Below are positions 47,761-59,195 of a DNA stretch of 64,000 bases, one piece after another. This stretch comes from Sphagnum compactum (Eukaryota > Bryophyta > Sphagnopsida > Sphagnales). The notes under the pieces were generated by a model, which made no database searches, had not been told where the DNA came from, and saw nothing but the letters and a program-made list of their open reading frames with translations. The position numbers were made by a program, and so were the translations under genes. Location: NCBI GenBank assembly GCA_965153455.1, contig OZ234504.1, positions 5,952,001-6,016,000 of the forward strand, read 5' to 3'. Every line of letters starts with the position of its first letter. Within the stretch, counting starts at the first letter, position 1.

Positions 47761-50298
47761 TTAACCCAATTGCAATCGATTCAAGTACTCCACAAGCATG
47801 TCATTCCACACATCAATTGGCCCTGGGAGACACCAGTGAAGGCAGTCATGCTGAATGGGTCCGACATGTTCCTTTGCAAAGGGTTGATACACGCGGTACG
47901 CATTTGGGTGCCCATCCACCCGAAACTGTGCAAGATTGGTGATATCTAAGAATTTGAGGCGAGCTGCTGCCTCAGTAGAGCTAATCTCCTTTGAAACATT
48001 CTGAAACTCTTCAATTTGCAGAGTGTACATCAGTTCGTTAAGTGAATTAAGAGGCGCACTGCCTGGATCTGTACTTGGACATGATCCACCAGTGTCCCAT
48101 CTCCCATTCTCAAAGTGCTCAGGAGCAAATGATCTCAAGAAAGTGATCCCCTTGTATCCCGGAATCAACCCCACCCCCTTCAGAACATTGTGCCACGCTG
48201 TCCTGTATGCATCCACAAATCCCATGTTTTTACTAGTTTGTAGTCCACCGAAATGGTGAGAACCAACTACTTTCCCTTCCTCAAAGAAAACCCCCTGTTT
48301 AAACCACCAGTGCCCTGAGGAAATGACAACTATATCAGCACCGATTATTGCATTAACCCAGCTTTCTTCCAAGACATCCAGGTCAAGGTGTGCTACCACT
48401 TGGGTCGTGTTGTCACCCATGACAATCTCCTTGTCAGATTGTCGTATCAGATAAGGTGACCAACGAATCGATAGCATGAAATCATAGGATGGGAACAAAT
48501 AGGTATTTTCCTTGTCATCATCTTGGTGATAAGTGCGGGTTGGATTCTCCATCTGGATTCCCACCAAAAATTGCACCAGTCAGATTCAGATGTTCAAAAC
48601 TGCAAATATCTAATAATGTGCTTCTTCTCTTCACTTCAACCTTAATGGTTGAGAATGGGTTTTGAGCAGCAGTTCCCAAGTGCTTGACCCCCATGGAAAC
48701 CAGAAAACACAGTAATGAGTATGCAAGTTAGGAAATGATCTGACATCTAAAGCCCAGAAGACAGAATTAGAGAGAGAGAAAGAGAGAGCAAGAGAGAAAT
48801 GCCTGCGAAAGTGCACACAGTAATGCTTGGAACTGGTTGCGTGCTATTGAGTCCCCAACAAAGACCATAGACTTGCCCCTCATGGAGTCCAATGCAGTTC
48901 TGCTATCTATTCGAGGCAGCTCACATTTGTTTGGTTTCCATCTCCAGTGTAGGTATTTTTGGTCAGGCCGTCCATTCATCATGCAGTCTTGATGTTCTTG
49001 TATATACTTGCATGTATTGTTTGTGTATGGAGGGGCTTGACTATCATGCACCCAACTTCCATTTGACAGATCACAAGTTCCTGAATTTTTTTTGCAATGT
49101 CATGAAGGTAGTAGTCAAGTACTATCCTAGCAGTCCAGAATGGGCACAATATCATCATCATCATCCTAGGATAATACAAAAGCTCCAGCATTGCATTGGA
49201 TACACAAAATTGTTTGTTGCTCATAGTCCCTTTTTGCCTTCTCTTGCTCCTGAGATGTGAGAACAGGGAAAAAAAAAGCAGAGAAAAAGGCTAACCCCAG
49301 AGCAAGCCTAGAGTTTCCATGCAGTTGGCAGAAGTGATAAGTCTTCACCTGTGTCTCCCAAATTTGATGCCTTGGCCTTGGCATGAATTGCTGTAGCTTT
49401 TGTAATCCTCTCACTGCTGCTGCTTTTGTTGTGCTGAGTGTTGTGCTCCACTTCATTGTTTGCATCCAAAATTCTTTTGTCAGTAGCACTAGGGTCGGCA
49501 TTGTTGCTGTCACGTTTAGATTCGACATTGTTGGCATTGTTGTCATGCTCCTCAACAGACTGCTGGACAGTGCTGTTCTTGGCATACTCGTTCTTCACAT
49601 CCTTCAAATTGTTGTTGTTGTTTTTTGCTAGTTCAGGAAGCTGGAAGTCACTGTGCTGACTGTTGTTGGAAGTACCATTGTCGGTTTTGTCCTCAATCAT
49701 AATGATGTCATCATCTTGTTGCATGTTCTTCTTAGCAACGAGTTGATCTGTCTCATTCTTGATACTCATCCTATCCTCCTGATGATGAGGATGATGCATG
49801 AGCGAACTGCTGCTGGTAACCTGCTTTTTCTTGCTTTCAGAAATCAGGAAGGGAGGAGACATTTGATTCAGGACTAATGTATTGCAAAATCACTTCTGCA
49901 TGGAGGGGAAGGAAGAAATAACCCCATGCTTTTGCTATTTTCTCAAATGCTGATCCTCCACAGCAGACAAAACCCTCTCCACAAATGCAGCACAGTGTAC
50001 TCAAAAGAAAACACACATTCTACAATTTCTGTGGGTTTCGAAAACTACCCATGCAGTCAGATTGATTTATTTGCAAGCAGAAGTGAAAGGAGATAGATGG
50101 CATGCAGGGGGGAAGGAAAGAGGGAGACAGCATACATACCCAGGCAGGAGCTGGTTTGTCCTGAGGAGCATTCAAGAACAAGCTGGTGAAGTTGGTGGGG
50201 ATGCATGGACTGTTGCAGAAAATGTAGGTTCGTACCAATGCAATGGGCACTAGTGCAGCAAGCATCCAGAAACACAGCACATGTTTCTGTAGCTTCAT
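47761..50298 (-). CDS. TBL/PMR5-family polysaccharide O-acetyltransferase, four exons, 566 aa
   Basis: TBL proteins sit in the Golgi membrane and move acetyl groups onto cell-wall polysaccharides such as xyloglucan, xylan or pectin. Exons: 50298-50140, 49820-49349, 49080-48803, 48552-47761 (159, 472, 278 and 792 nt; total 1701, phases agree). Residues 5-27 form a signal anchor (KHVLCFWMLAALVPIAL). Residues 54-210 are a polar, Asn-rich stem. The PMR5N domain starts CDLSNGSWV at 213, with WRWKPNKCELPR. The catalytic GDS is at 286-288 (VFVGDSIARNQ) and the second motif DCLHWCLPG at 539-547. SSGHWWFK, FAPEHFENGRWDTGG and DGHPNAYR also fit; the ENG-W--GG block recalls the xyloglucan (AXY4-like) branch, but the substrate cannot be set. 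Intron 3 must use a GC donor (CAG|GCATTT). The exon 2 acceptor at 49821 is chosen because the stronger one at 49897 meets a stop. Confidence 0.92.
48553..48802 (-). other. Probable GC-AG intron in the TBL gene
   Basis: The conserved protein runs ...LLCALSQ | MENPTRTYH, joining exon 3 to exon 4 in phase 0. On the coding strand the donor side is TTTCGCAG followed by GCATTTCTC; no GT is available at the place the protein requires, and read-through meets a stop within 12 codons. The acceptor is GGGAATCCAG. GC donors exist in plants at low frequency and normally have CAG in front, as here. Confidence 0.7.
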
Positions 50299-51145
50299 GC
50301 TTGGAAGAAGAAGAAAAAGAAACTGCAGTTGGGAATTGGAGGATGGACACAGGAAGAATGGGCAGTTGCATCAAACCGGGGGGGGGGGGAGAGATCTGTT
50401 GCCTCCCACGATTCTCCTCCTCACAATTCTCCTTGACATGTTAAACCAGGAGACCTAGCTTCTGTGTGTGTGTGTGAGGAGAAAGAGCTGCTACATTCTG
50501 CTTAAGCAAGAGAAATGCAAAAACCCACAAGAACAGAGTTTTAAAAAAATGCCCAGCTCTTCCTTTCACCTCCACATAAGCAAATGTGCAAAACCAGAAG
50601 CTTTGTTTGGATACCTCAAACCCTAACACACCCACCTGGCATTGGGTCGAAGACGACGCCGCTCTTCTCCCTCGCATTCCTGCAGAACTTTGCGCATTTC
50701 TCAGACGAACGAAAGAAGTGGGTTTTGCCTTTTCTTTCCTACAAAGTTCACAAAAAAATCCCTCCTACTCCACGGTTACTGAAAGCCTCCCTTCCCCCCC
50801 CGGCAGACAAAACCCTCCTCCTTCCAACACTACCCACAAAAAGCTCCCCCACTGCAGAATCCTCCCTCTATCAAATCTCTCTCTCTCTCTCTCTCTCTCT
50901 GTGACTACTGCTGCGACTACCACCGGACTGGTTCTGATTGTTGTTGGGTCCCCAATGCAGATTGGGTATTTCTGGGTTGCAAGCGGCAAGACACAAATTC
51001 CACGTACATGTAGTTGCTGCTGCTGCTGCAAACTACTATTATCTCCAAAAGCTTGGTTATCTATTTCTTTCCACTGCAACATTGATCAGCGAAGGAGCTA
51101 GGCTACCTAATTTCTTCGTCTGCTACTGGCTGCTGCAAGCGACAA
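50299..51145 (-). promoter_or_regulatory. Upstream region of the TBL gene
   Basis: Contains a G run at 50380-50390, a TG microsatellite at 50462-50474, C runs and a (CT)n tract at 50874-50900, which reads as (GA)n in the direction of the TBL gene. GA-rich runs are frequent in plant core promoters. Frames on the plus strand here (50584-51101) are low-complexity and unsupported, so the stretch is best taken as leader and promoter. Confidence 0.4.
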
Positions 51146-52490
51146 GACAATTATGGAGTTTGTCTCTTCTTCTTATTCTTCTTCTCTCATCCCCACTGGT
51201 ACCCACGATGCAGTCAGCAATGGCCCCGCCTGGCCGCTGCCCCCCCCCCGCCCCAGTCCCCGCCACAAGCTGCCGCTCCTCACCGCGTCGTCCACTGGCC
51301 TCTGCACCACGCCTGCTGTTGCTGCATCTCTCCTACCTACCAGGTGTTCCTACCTACCTTCTCTCGCCCTCGAGAAACCAAAAACAAACCCAGAAATTTT
51401 TCTTTTCTCCACTAGGTACCAACCTGCCCAATTTTGCTTCAGAAATTGTTTTCTCGGCTTTGATTATTTTTGGGCTTGAGAATTTTGTTTTCTCAATTTT
51501 TGGTTTTTTTTTCCTTTCAGGTTTTTTTTCTCAACTTTTTCTTTTTTTTTTGCTTCAAAACATTTTTCTCGAGCTTTTGTTTTTGAAAGTTAGAGAACGC
51601 TTTTGTTCGACCATGCCCCTCACTCACACTAGCACTCTTGCTGAGCTCATGCAGACTACAAACACGGTCGCCCTGGCCAAGTTTGTGGCATGCTGCCAGT
51701 ACCAGAGGACAATCTGTCCTCCATGATCTACCTTTCGTCTAATGGACTCTTTGGTCCCAAACGGACGTAAAATTGTAATAAGTAAACAGTAAACAGATAC
51801 AGAGTTTTTTTTCTCAAATTTTGGGTTTTTTTTTCCTGCAAAATTTTTTTTTTGACTTCTTTTTTATTCAGAAAACTTTTTCTCAACTTTTGATTTTTTT
51901 TTTTGTTTCAGAAGTTTTTTCTTGCTTTTTTTTTTTCCCTTCAGAATTTTGTGCAGGGTAAAGCCAAAGGCAAATAAGGGCCTACACAACCGGACCTTTA
52001 GCAAATGTGAAGACCTGCTGAATTTCTTTATTATCAAAAACATTCCACTGATACCCAAAGGGTATAAGGGGAAAAACCAAAAAAATGCAGGGTTTTCCAA
52101 TAATAGACTGCCCATCGGAGCAGCGTGCAATTTTTTTTTCAAAACGCCCCCAAAAACAGCTGAGGGGTTTAGGTCTTTTAAACGTGTTAGGTTCTCTTAG
52201 CACAATGGAACATATGAGAGCAACCACTTTTTGAAACAAAGGAGAACCATAGTGACAACAATAACACCAACATCAATAGACAACAAGATAACAAAGGCAA
52301 AAAGGTTAAGGAAAGATAGGCTTTGTGTTTTTTTTACTTTTCTTTTCTTTGGGTTTTGTTTTCTGGGTGGGTCCTTTTCTTTATACTTTTGTCAAGCTTA
52401 GAATTTTTTTTTATTTTCAAGAATCTGTCATTATATTCAAATTAAGCACAATAAACAGTTTCTACTACAAAGAAAAAAAAATCGCCACAA
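51146..52490. other. C-rich then T-rich intergenic DNA, no gene seen
   Basis: 51150-51370 is unusually C-rich (runs of C near 51240). 51470-51950 is T-rich with repeated 'ttttttctcaactttt' and 'tttgcttcaaaa' phrases. A long frame at 50938-51726 crosses these low-complexity parts and has no family support. Confidence 0.45.
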
Positions 52491-52495
52491 TCTTG

Positions 52496-52810
52496 GTCTT
52501 TTACATGATGGGTTCACTTGAATTATACATAATGATTTATGTGATGAACAATTTTCATAAATGTCTTTTACATGACGGGTTCACTTGAATTATACATAAT
52601 GGTTTATGTAATGGACAAGTTTTATAGATGTCTTTTACATGAAGGGTTCACGGGAATTAGACATAATTCTTTATCTCTGCTGTACAACTTTTATAAATAT
52701 CTTTTACACGACGAGTTCACTTGAATTAGACATGATCGATGTTTATCTGATGGACAACTTTTATAAATGGTCTTTTACATGATGGGTTCACTTGAATTAG
52801 ACATAATCGG
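52496..52810 (+). repeat. Minisatellite, about 4.6 copies of a 67-71 bp unit
   Basis: Units start at about 52496, 52563, 52630, 52699 and 52770 with 'tcttttaca-ga-g-gttca'. Each continues 'c-tgaatta-acata' and ends 'ggacaa-ttttataaat'. Units 1, 2 and 5 are the most alike. No frame is kept through the array. Confidence 0.88.
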
Positions 52811-53520
52811 TATACCAAGTTGGTGTCAGTATATGTGCTATATTACAAGTGAAGAAAAGGATCCTCCATTTGTTTCATAAAAAAAAAAAGAAGAAGAAGA
52901 GGATCCAAAAATAAATGTGAACTTTAGATGCACCTACCAAGCTATGCCTGTTTTGTAAAGAAATAATACAGACACTACTATTGACTGGGAAAGTGTTGCT
53001 TCACCATGTGGCATTGTAGACCAGAGTCCCCCCCCCTTTTTTTTCCCATAGGATTCTGACAAGTGATCTTTGTGGTCTTTGGGGTGCTTAGGTTGCAACT
53101 GAAAACACATGTCAGAATACCTGTACTTGTTGCTGCACACAAACCAGTGTTATATCAATAACTAGTGGGTACCTGTGACCTTCGGACACTGTGAAGTCCC
53201 TTGGTTTCTTTAAACCGGGAGAGACACACACAAAGGTGCAAAGCAGCTAATTTTATTTTTGTATTATTTATTTTTTGTGGCGAAAATCCGTTGAAAAGTC
53301 CCCCATGAAAACATACATGGTGAAGCGAGCGTTTTGAAAAATTTTCGAAAAAAAAATTAAATCGTGACACTTCTAGGAGGGAAAAAAAAAGAATTTTGAA
53401 ATTATCACATTTTGAGGAGGAAAAAAACAGGTTTTGAAATCGTCGAGATTTGTGGAAGATTTGGGCATATTCCAAGCTTTCTTCTTTTGAAACGCGTTTA
53501 TGAAGGGCGTGCTAACCCTA
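52811..53520. other. Intergenic DNA, no gene seen
   Basis: Short frames on the minus strand (52934-53140, 53155-53475) have no domain. A C run followed by a T run lies at 53027-53043. No element was recognised. Confidence 0.45.
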
Positions 53521-54320
53521 ACCCCCTTAAGTTTGGTGGTTCTTATTTTTTATTTTTTATTTGGTTTCTTCATTTTTTATTTTTTTTCTTTTAAAATTAT
53601 TTTATTGTATTTCCCTTTCCTTGTTTCATTTGTTTCCATTCCTTTTTTATAGTTTTTGCGTTTTTACTTTTTTATTATTTATGTTTGTTTCATGTTTTTA
53701 TTTTTTCTATTCTTATTTTGTCTATCTTCATTTTTTCTATTTTTCTGCATTTATTTATTTTTTAATTTATTTTGTTTTTCTTTTCTTTTTCAAAAAAAAT
53801 TCTAGTTTTTTAAATATGTTTTATAATGAAAATAATTTTAAAAAACTTTTGTATTTTTGTTTGATTAGATGCAGGTTTGAAGTTTGGAAAAAGAAGACAA
53901 ACCAGATTTTTTTTTCAAGTATGGTTTTTTTTCTCTTTTTTTTGCTCACTGTTTTGTTTCTTATTGTTTGTCATCTAGTTTTTGATTTTCTTTTAAGATT
54001 ATTTTACTGTATTTTCCTTTTTTGTTTCATGTTTAAATATATTTATTTTATATGTTTTCATTTTGTTTCTATTTTAAAAAGTTTTTAAAAAGTTTCTAAT
54101 TGTTAAAGTGTTTTTTTTTTTTTTTTTTCTAGTTTTTTCCGTTTGAAAAATATATATTTGTTCGGTTTTTTTTTTGGTTACAACTTTGTTTCATTTTATT
54201 TATTTATTAATAACTTGTTTTCTTCTTTTTTTAATTTGAAATTTCTTGTGTTGTTTTCAAAAGATTTCTTCTCTTGTTTCTCATTTTTTTTTCAACAATT
54301 TTTAGTTTTTTAACATTAGT
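53521..54320 (+). repeat. Long T-rich (polypyrimidine) tract with an internal duplication
   Basis: About 800 bases are dominated by T. The phrases 'attattttattgtatttccctttccttgtttca' (near 53597) and 'attattttactgtattttccttttttgtttca' (near 53998) show a duplication some 400 bases apart. The 175-residue frame at 53561-54088 is almost only Phe, Leu, Tyr and Ser and is an artefact of this composition. Confidence 0.7.
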
Positions 54321-54523
54321 TTGTAGCTTTTGGCAAATTGCAAGACTACAGGATTGGATCGCATAAACATTTGGATAAACTGCTGCTGCCGTCATTCCTT
54401 GTTCTCCTCCTCTTCCATTATCTTCTTCTTTCGGGATGAGGAACTTGAATGGATGGATGTCGAGACGGATGAAAGGACGGATGGATGAAAAGAACGACCA
54501 CCCAAGGATATTATATAAGTAGA

Positions 54524-54830
54524 TAGAGTTTCCTTTAAAGTCATCCTGTCTTCACCCTGTCTTTGGACCTCTTTTCACCCCCTATCCCCTCTTTCAGCGA
54601 GGTCCTGCAAAGTAAGGAAGTTTTATTAAATCTGGTTATGAAATGCTGAAACTCAGCATTTAATGCACAAGGTTCCAGGTAATCATAGTAGTTGTACGTG
54701 TAGGAGCAGTGAAAATATATGTAGCAGCAGTGAAGGCGCTCAGGAAAAAGGAAAGACGGGGTCAAAACAGGATGAAACTCAGTTTGGCAAAAAAAGTGGT
54801 GCATTTCTGAGTTTGACACCCCCCCCTCCC
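54524..54830 (-). mobile_element. MITE family 2, copy B (inverted, one end missing)
   Basis: On the minus strand this matches copy A through 'gagtttcatcctg', 'gtctttccttttt-c-gagc-cc', 'ctgctgctacatatattttcact', 'aatgctgagtttcagcattt', 'ggggataggggg-tgaaa' and the end beginning TAGAGTTTCC on the plus strand. The opposite terminus has been replaced by a C-rich run (54819-54832). The internal hairpin 'aatgctga-a-ctcagcatt' is kept. Confidence 0.7.
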
Positions 54831-57072
54831 CTTGAAGGCAATTCTATGTATAATTGTCGCCAGACCAATTTCATGCAAGGAATTTCGTTCACATTTTGCC
54901 AATTAAAACAAATTGCTGGCACGGAAACTAACTGACCCCTTGTTTTGCTTCCTTCTCCAGAACTGTGTAGCCATTTTGGATGTTATGGTACTGTAGCAGT
55001 ATCTGGGTGGCTTCGGGGCACACAAGTGTGGAATAATTTATTTATTTTAAAATTGAAAATTTGTCATGTGAGTTTTTAATTTTGGACTTTTTTTTTTACA
55101 TATAACAATTTTTTACAATATTCAATCCTAACTCAATTTCAGAGTTCTCTTATTGTTTTTGTTGTCAGTCTGTTCACAAATAATGTGTTTATCTAAATTA
55201 GGTCAAAGTTTGATTTCAGATTCTTGCAATCCAAATTTTTAAAAAGTTCAACAACAATAAGGCCAATTTTTTTCCCAAAAGAATTTGGCAACATAAAATA
55301 AAATATAATTTATGCTGAAGTCGCCCATGTCCTACTATATTCAGGGTAAATAGGCCTACCGTTGTTGAACCGCAACATTGTTCAAAATGCTGAGTCGAGG
55401 ATGGATCCATAATAAGGCCTTGCTTTCTCTCATAAAAGTTCTAATACCTTCATCAGCTCTCTTCAATTTGGTCTTCATTCACTCACTAATTTTGCAAAAG
55501 TATTCCAATAGCTTTATTTTGACAAGCTATATCATTTTTTAAAAAATAAAAAATTCCCCCCTTTTTGTGTGAAAGACACACTTTCTCAAGTTGTATTTTT
55601 CTTATTTTTTTATTTTTTTTGGAGATTTCTTTTTCCTCTTTTCTTTTTCCTTCTATTGGCTTGTGACAGGTGCATTGCAGAAAGATGCCGTCTTTTAAAT
55701 TCATTAGAAATTGTTCTTGACACTAACTAATGTTGGTATTGACACTAACATCCAAAGCCAAGACAATGCCCGAAAGTGAAAGGAGGAAAAAGCCATCCTC
55801 CCAAATCCAAACCCCGAGCCCAAGTAGTAAACCTCTCGTTGGTTGCTTCCGTGAAGCAAATGAAACAAAGAGAAGGGAATCTTGAAAGAGTGCTAAACTT
55901 AGAAGAGGCCTCATCCATGAATCCCATGAAGCAAATGAAACAAAGGGTGGCTGTGTCATTTACATTAAAAAGGTACACCTTCAGGCAAAAGAAGAATTAT
56001 GGAAACTCAAATACTTCATCATGCAAAAATATAATCTTCAAAAAAATCCTCTGAAAGAAACCAAAATCCTTCAAGATATCATAACTCTATAATAACTAAT
56101 CTCAAGTTTCAACACAAGCCAAAATATCATCTTTCAAAAATTCTCATATAAAAAAAATAGACCTATTATTACCTAGGGTCCCAAATCCCTGAAGCTATTA
56201 TACTCTATAATGAATCTAAACACAATATCCTTGCCTTGGTAGGCAAGGCCAACGAAGAGAGGGGGGAGAGAATCCCGAAAGAGGGCCGAAGCTTAGAAGA
56301 GCCCTCACCGGCGATGATGACTTTGCCTCAAGAAAACGGACGAGGCTTGGGTGAGCTCCTCATGCATGAGGAGTTGGTCCAAGTTTTTACTTACGTTTTC
56401 ACATGGGAGCTTCAACATGAAAGCATATGGGACAACTTCTCTCAATAGGAATGTTCAATAAGGTGTGATAGCATGCAAAATGTGTTGAAAATCTAAATTG
56501 AAAAAAAGGGAAAGTGCCAATCCTCTTCACATGGGCCAACAAAAGCTTTCTAGAAGAAAAGAGTGTTGTTCACACAAGAACCTTGAAAGGCAAAGGGGTA
56601 TACAAGGATAGGGCTACAATTTGCCCCAATTCCCTTAGTATGCTCCTCAAACCATGGTCAAAGCCCAAATGAGGTTTATTAAAAAAAAAAAATTTTAAAG
56701 AAAGAAAAAGAAAATTTTAATAAATAAATAATATAAAGAAAGGGGATTAAAATTTTGTGAACTTGTTAAACCCTTATGGCTTGGAAAATAAACCCTTATG
56801 GTGGGGGGGGGGGGAAGGGGGAATAAAAGAACAATGAAAGCACTTCTACTCCTTTGTTTGGCAGGCATGCTTGACTTGAACCTCCAAAAAAATGCTACCC
56901 TAGTTAGTGAGTGATGAGCGACCCACAAGGGGGGGAAAGCATCTGGACCCTAACCCTAAGAAGCATCATCCTACCCTAAAACTACACTACATTCTAGAAA
57001 GTCAATAGGCACCTATGGTTAACCCTAGTGGTGTTAGGAAGGGGTGGTATTATTATTATTATTATTATTGTT
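54831..57072. other. Intergenic DNA, no gene seen
   Basis: Two related purine-rich blocks, about 55862-55918 and 56254-56312, share 'gaa--aa-agag--gggaat---gaaagag-g' and 'aa-cttagaagag-cctca'; frames over them (55776-56054, 56236-56448) look alike for the same reason. A G run is at 56801-56814. No domain was recognised. Confidence 0.45.
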
Positions 57073-57350
57073 ATTAGCCCAGGCCAAAAATGGATGTCAC
57101 TCTAGGAATAGAAAATTCACATAGCCAATGAGAAGGCTCAACATGCACCCAAGAGGGCCCACTTTTTTCTTTTTCTTTTTTTTCCTTTTAGGGTACCTAG
57201 TAGGGAGGGATGGGGTAGGGGGTGGGGTAGAAGGGGAGGGGGGGAGGATCTGAAAGCTGTTTTCTGGATTTCAGTGTTCCCATCATGTTCCCAATGGTCA
57301 GGCTAAGAACACTCTCAACTTGCTCCCTAAGTTCCCATGTGTTCCCATGT
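57073..57350. repeat. Dispersed repeat, copy 2 (partner at 32098)
   Basis: It starts 'tagcccaggccaaaaatgg' and keeps the order of phrases listed for 32098-32330, ending in repeated 'gttccca' words. It is preceded by a short ATT microsatellite (57047-57072). Confidence 0.45.
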
Positions 57351-58867
57351 TCACATGCAAGTATGAAGAGGGGGGGGAAAAGCTAAATAACCAATGGAGT
57401 GTTTTTTATAAAAAGGAAAAAAGGGGAAAAAAAGGGGGAAAAAAAGGAAAAAAAAAAAAGAGAAAAGCTAAATTAACCATCATTCATTCCATCTCTCCAT
57501 TTGAGGATGATAATGATGACCCAATAATAATAATACTACCCATGAATGAACTCTCAATAAATGAGTTTTCAAGATTACCATCCACTGAAAATAAGCTTTT
57601 TTTTCTCATGGATGTAACATCTATGAGAAGATGGGGGTTCTATTACCTAATTAGGAACAAGTGGTTTGTTTTAAACACAATATTTTTAATCGTTGTTTTG
57701 GACCCCCAAAATAAATTTTAAAATAAAAATTGGGAAACTTTTTGGAGAACTTGTGTTTAAAAACTTTCTTTGGGTGTAATAAATTCAACTAATTCTTCTT
57801 TAAAAAAAAGCTTTGGGAAAATCTTGCTAGATTTATTTTTTGGGTGTAAAAACATTATTGAAAAAGGAAAAAAAAACAAAAACCATGATCTCAATCAAAA
57901 TAAATATTCATAAAAAAGAAAAAAAATTGCAAAGGAGAAATGAGTTTTTAAAAGTGTTGGTTATTCCTAACTGGAACCAGCGGTTCTAATCGGCCAAACC
58001 GGGTAGCCGCCCAACACCGGTTTCAACTTGGAACTGCAGTTCAATAAAAATAAATAAAATCAAGAACCCATTTTACTAATCACACTCTTTCCGTAAGAGG
58101 GTGGGTAGTGGGTCCCTACATTTGTTACTGGTATTAATTAATTAGTTGTGGGGTTTAGTAGGGTTTTTTTTCATTCTTAGTAGGGTTTTTTATTAATTAT
58201 TTTTAAATTTTAATAATTAATTAATTATATATTTTTGTCATGGGTCTTCTGATCACCCTAAATCAAAAAAATACTCGCACAATGTAGGATGAATGTGTCA
58301 GTGACTGAACACTTAAGCGCTCAGGCCAGGCCAGATCCAAGGGGAAGGCTCTGTTGTTTCTGGTATCCAAACATAACTTGAACCCCTCCTATTGAGATGT
58401 CTGGCGCATTAAAAATCATAAAAATGAAATAGATTTGAAAAAGTTACGAAACCCCCCCACCCCCCCCCCAAAGTAGAGGTGGTCAAGAACTTAGAAAAAC
58501 AAATCGTCGAACACTACAATGGCTGGTTCCTGATCACTCAAAAAATTCTTTGTATGTTACTATTAGAGTTCAAAGATGATTTGTAAAACTTCAGAAGACG
58601 ACACTCCTATAGCACTTTTAAACCATTTAAAATGAATAAGAAATAAGAAAGTTATGAGGTTTGAAAGTAAAAGAGGTCAAAATGAAACAAAATGAAACTG
58701 AAAAAACACATTTTTTCCCAAGTTTTTTCTCAACAAAAAATGCACTCCCAAAAAAAACCTGCTTATTACATAGAAGATCCTAAGTCCAATTATCATACTT
58801 GGCATTGTCATAAGACGTGCATCCAAATAAAAGGAGTCAATGGTGTCATGTATTGGGTCCACCACCT
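57351..58867. other. Intergenic DNA with simple-sequence tracts, no gene seen
   Basis: Purine-rich runs of A and G at 57410-57465, a repeat-like 'ggaaccagcggttctaatcgg' stretch at 57955-58025 related to 29580-29890, and C runs at 58448-58470. The frame 57320-57721 passes through a Lys/Gly simple-sequence tract and is unsupported. Confidence 0.4.
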
Positions 58868-59195
58868 CAAATGCATGGTGTTCAAAGGAAGGAATAAATA
58901 AATAAATAAATAAATAAAAACCATGAAACATGAAGATCACAAATGGATGGCATTCAAAGGAAGGAATAAATAAATAAATATCATGAAGCATGAAGATCAC
59001 AAATGCATGATGTTCAAAGGAAAAAAAAACCACACACACACACACAAAACATGAAGGCGACAATTGCATGGTGTTCAAAGGAAAAAAATTTTAAAAACAT
59101 GAAACATGATGGCAAGAAATGCACGATGTTTGATGAAATAAAACACACACACACACACACACACACAACACATGAAGCCTTTAAATGCATTGAGA
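58868..59195 (+). repeat. Degenerate minisatellite with embedded (TAAA)n and (CA)n
   Basis: About five units of 56-70 bases carry 'catgaa-catgaagatcacaaatgcatg-tgttcaaagga'. The core 'ttcaaagg' falls near 58881, 58953, 59013 and 59073, with a worn unit near 59129. Between units the spacer is (AATA)n in the first two and (CA)n at 59033-59046 and 59143-59166. Short frames on both strands are by-products. Confidence 0.75.

Noticed and set aside
49861-49897. Stronger-looking acceptor for TBL exon 2 (TTCCCCTCCATGCAG)
   Set aside because: In the phase required by exon 1 it meets a TGA as its second codon, and the other two phases also stop early. The later acceptor at 49821 keeps the frame.
50586-51726. 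Plus-strand frames of 171 and 262 residues upstream of TBL
   Set aside because: They cross CT, C and T runs, show no family, and start inside what is best read as TBL leader and promoter.
53561-54088. 175-residue plus-strand frame resembling a membrane protein
   Set aside because: It is almost entirely Phe, Leu, Tyr and Ser translated from a T-rich tract.
57320-57721. 133-residue plus-strand frame
   Set aside because: It runs through an A/G simple-sequence tract that encodes Lys and Gly and has no family on either side.
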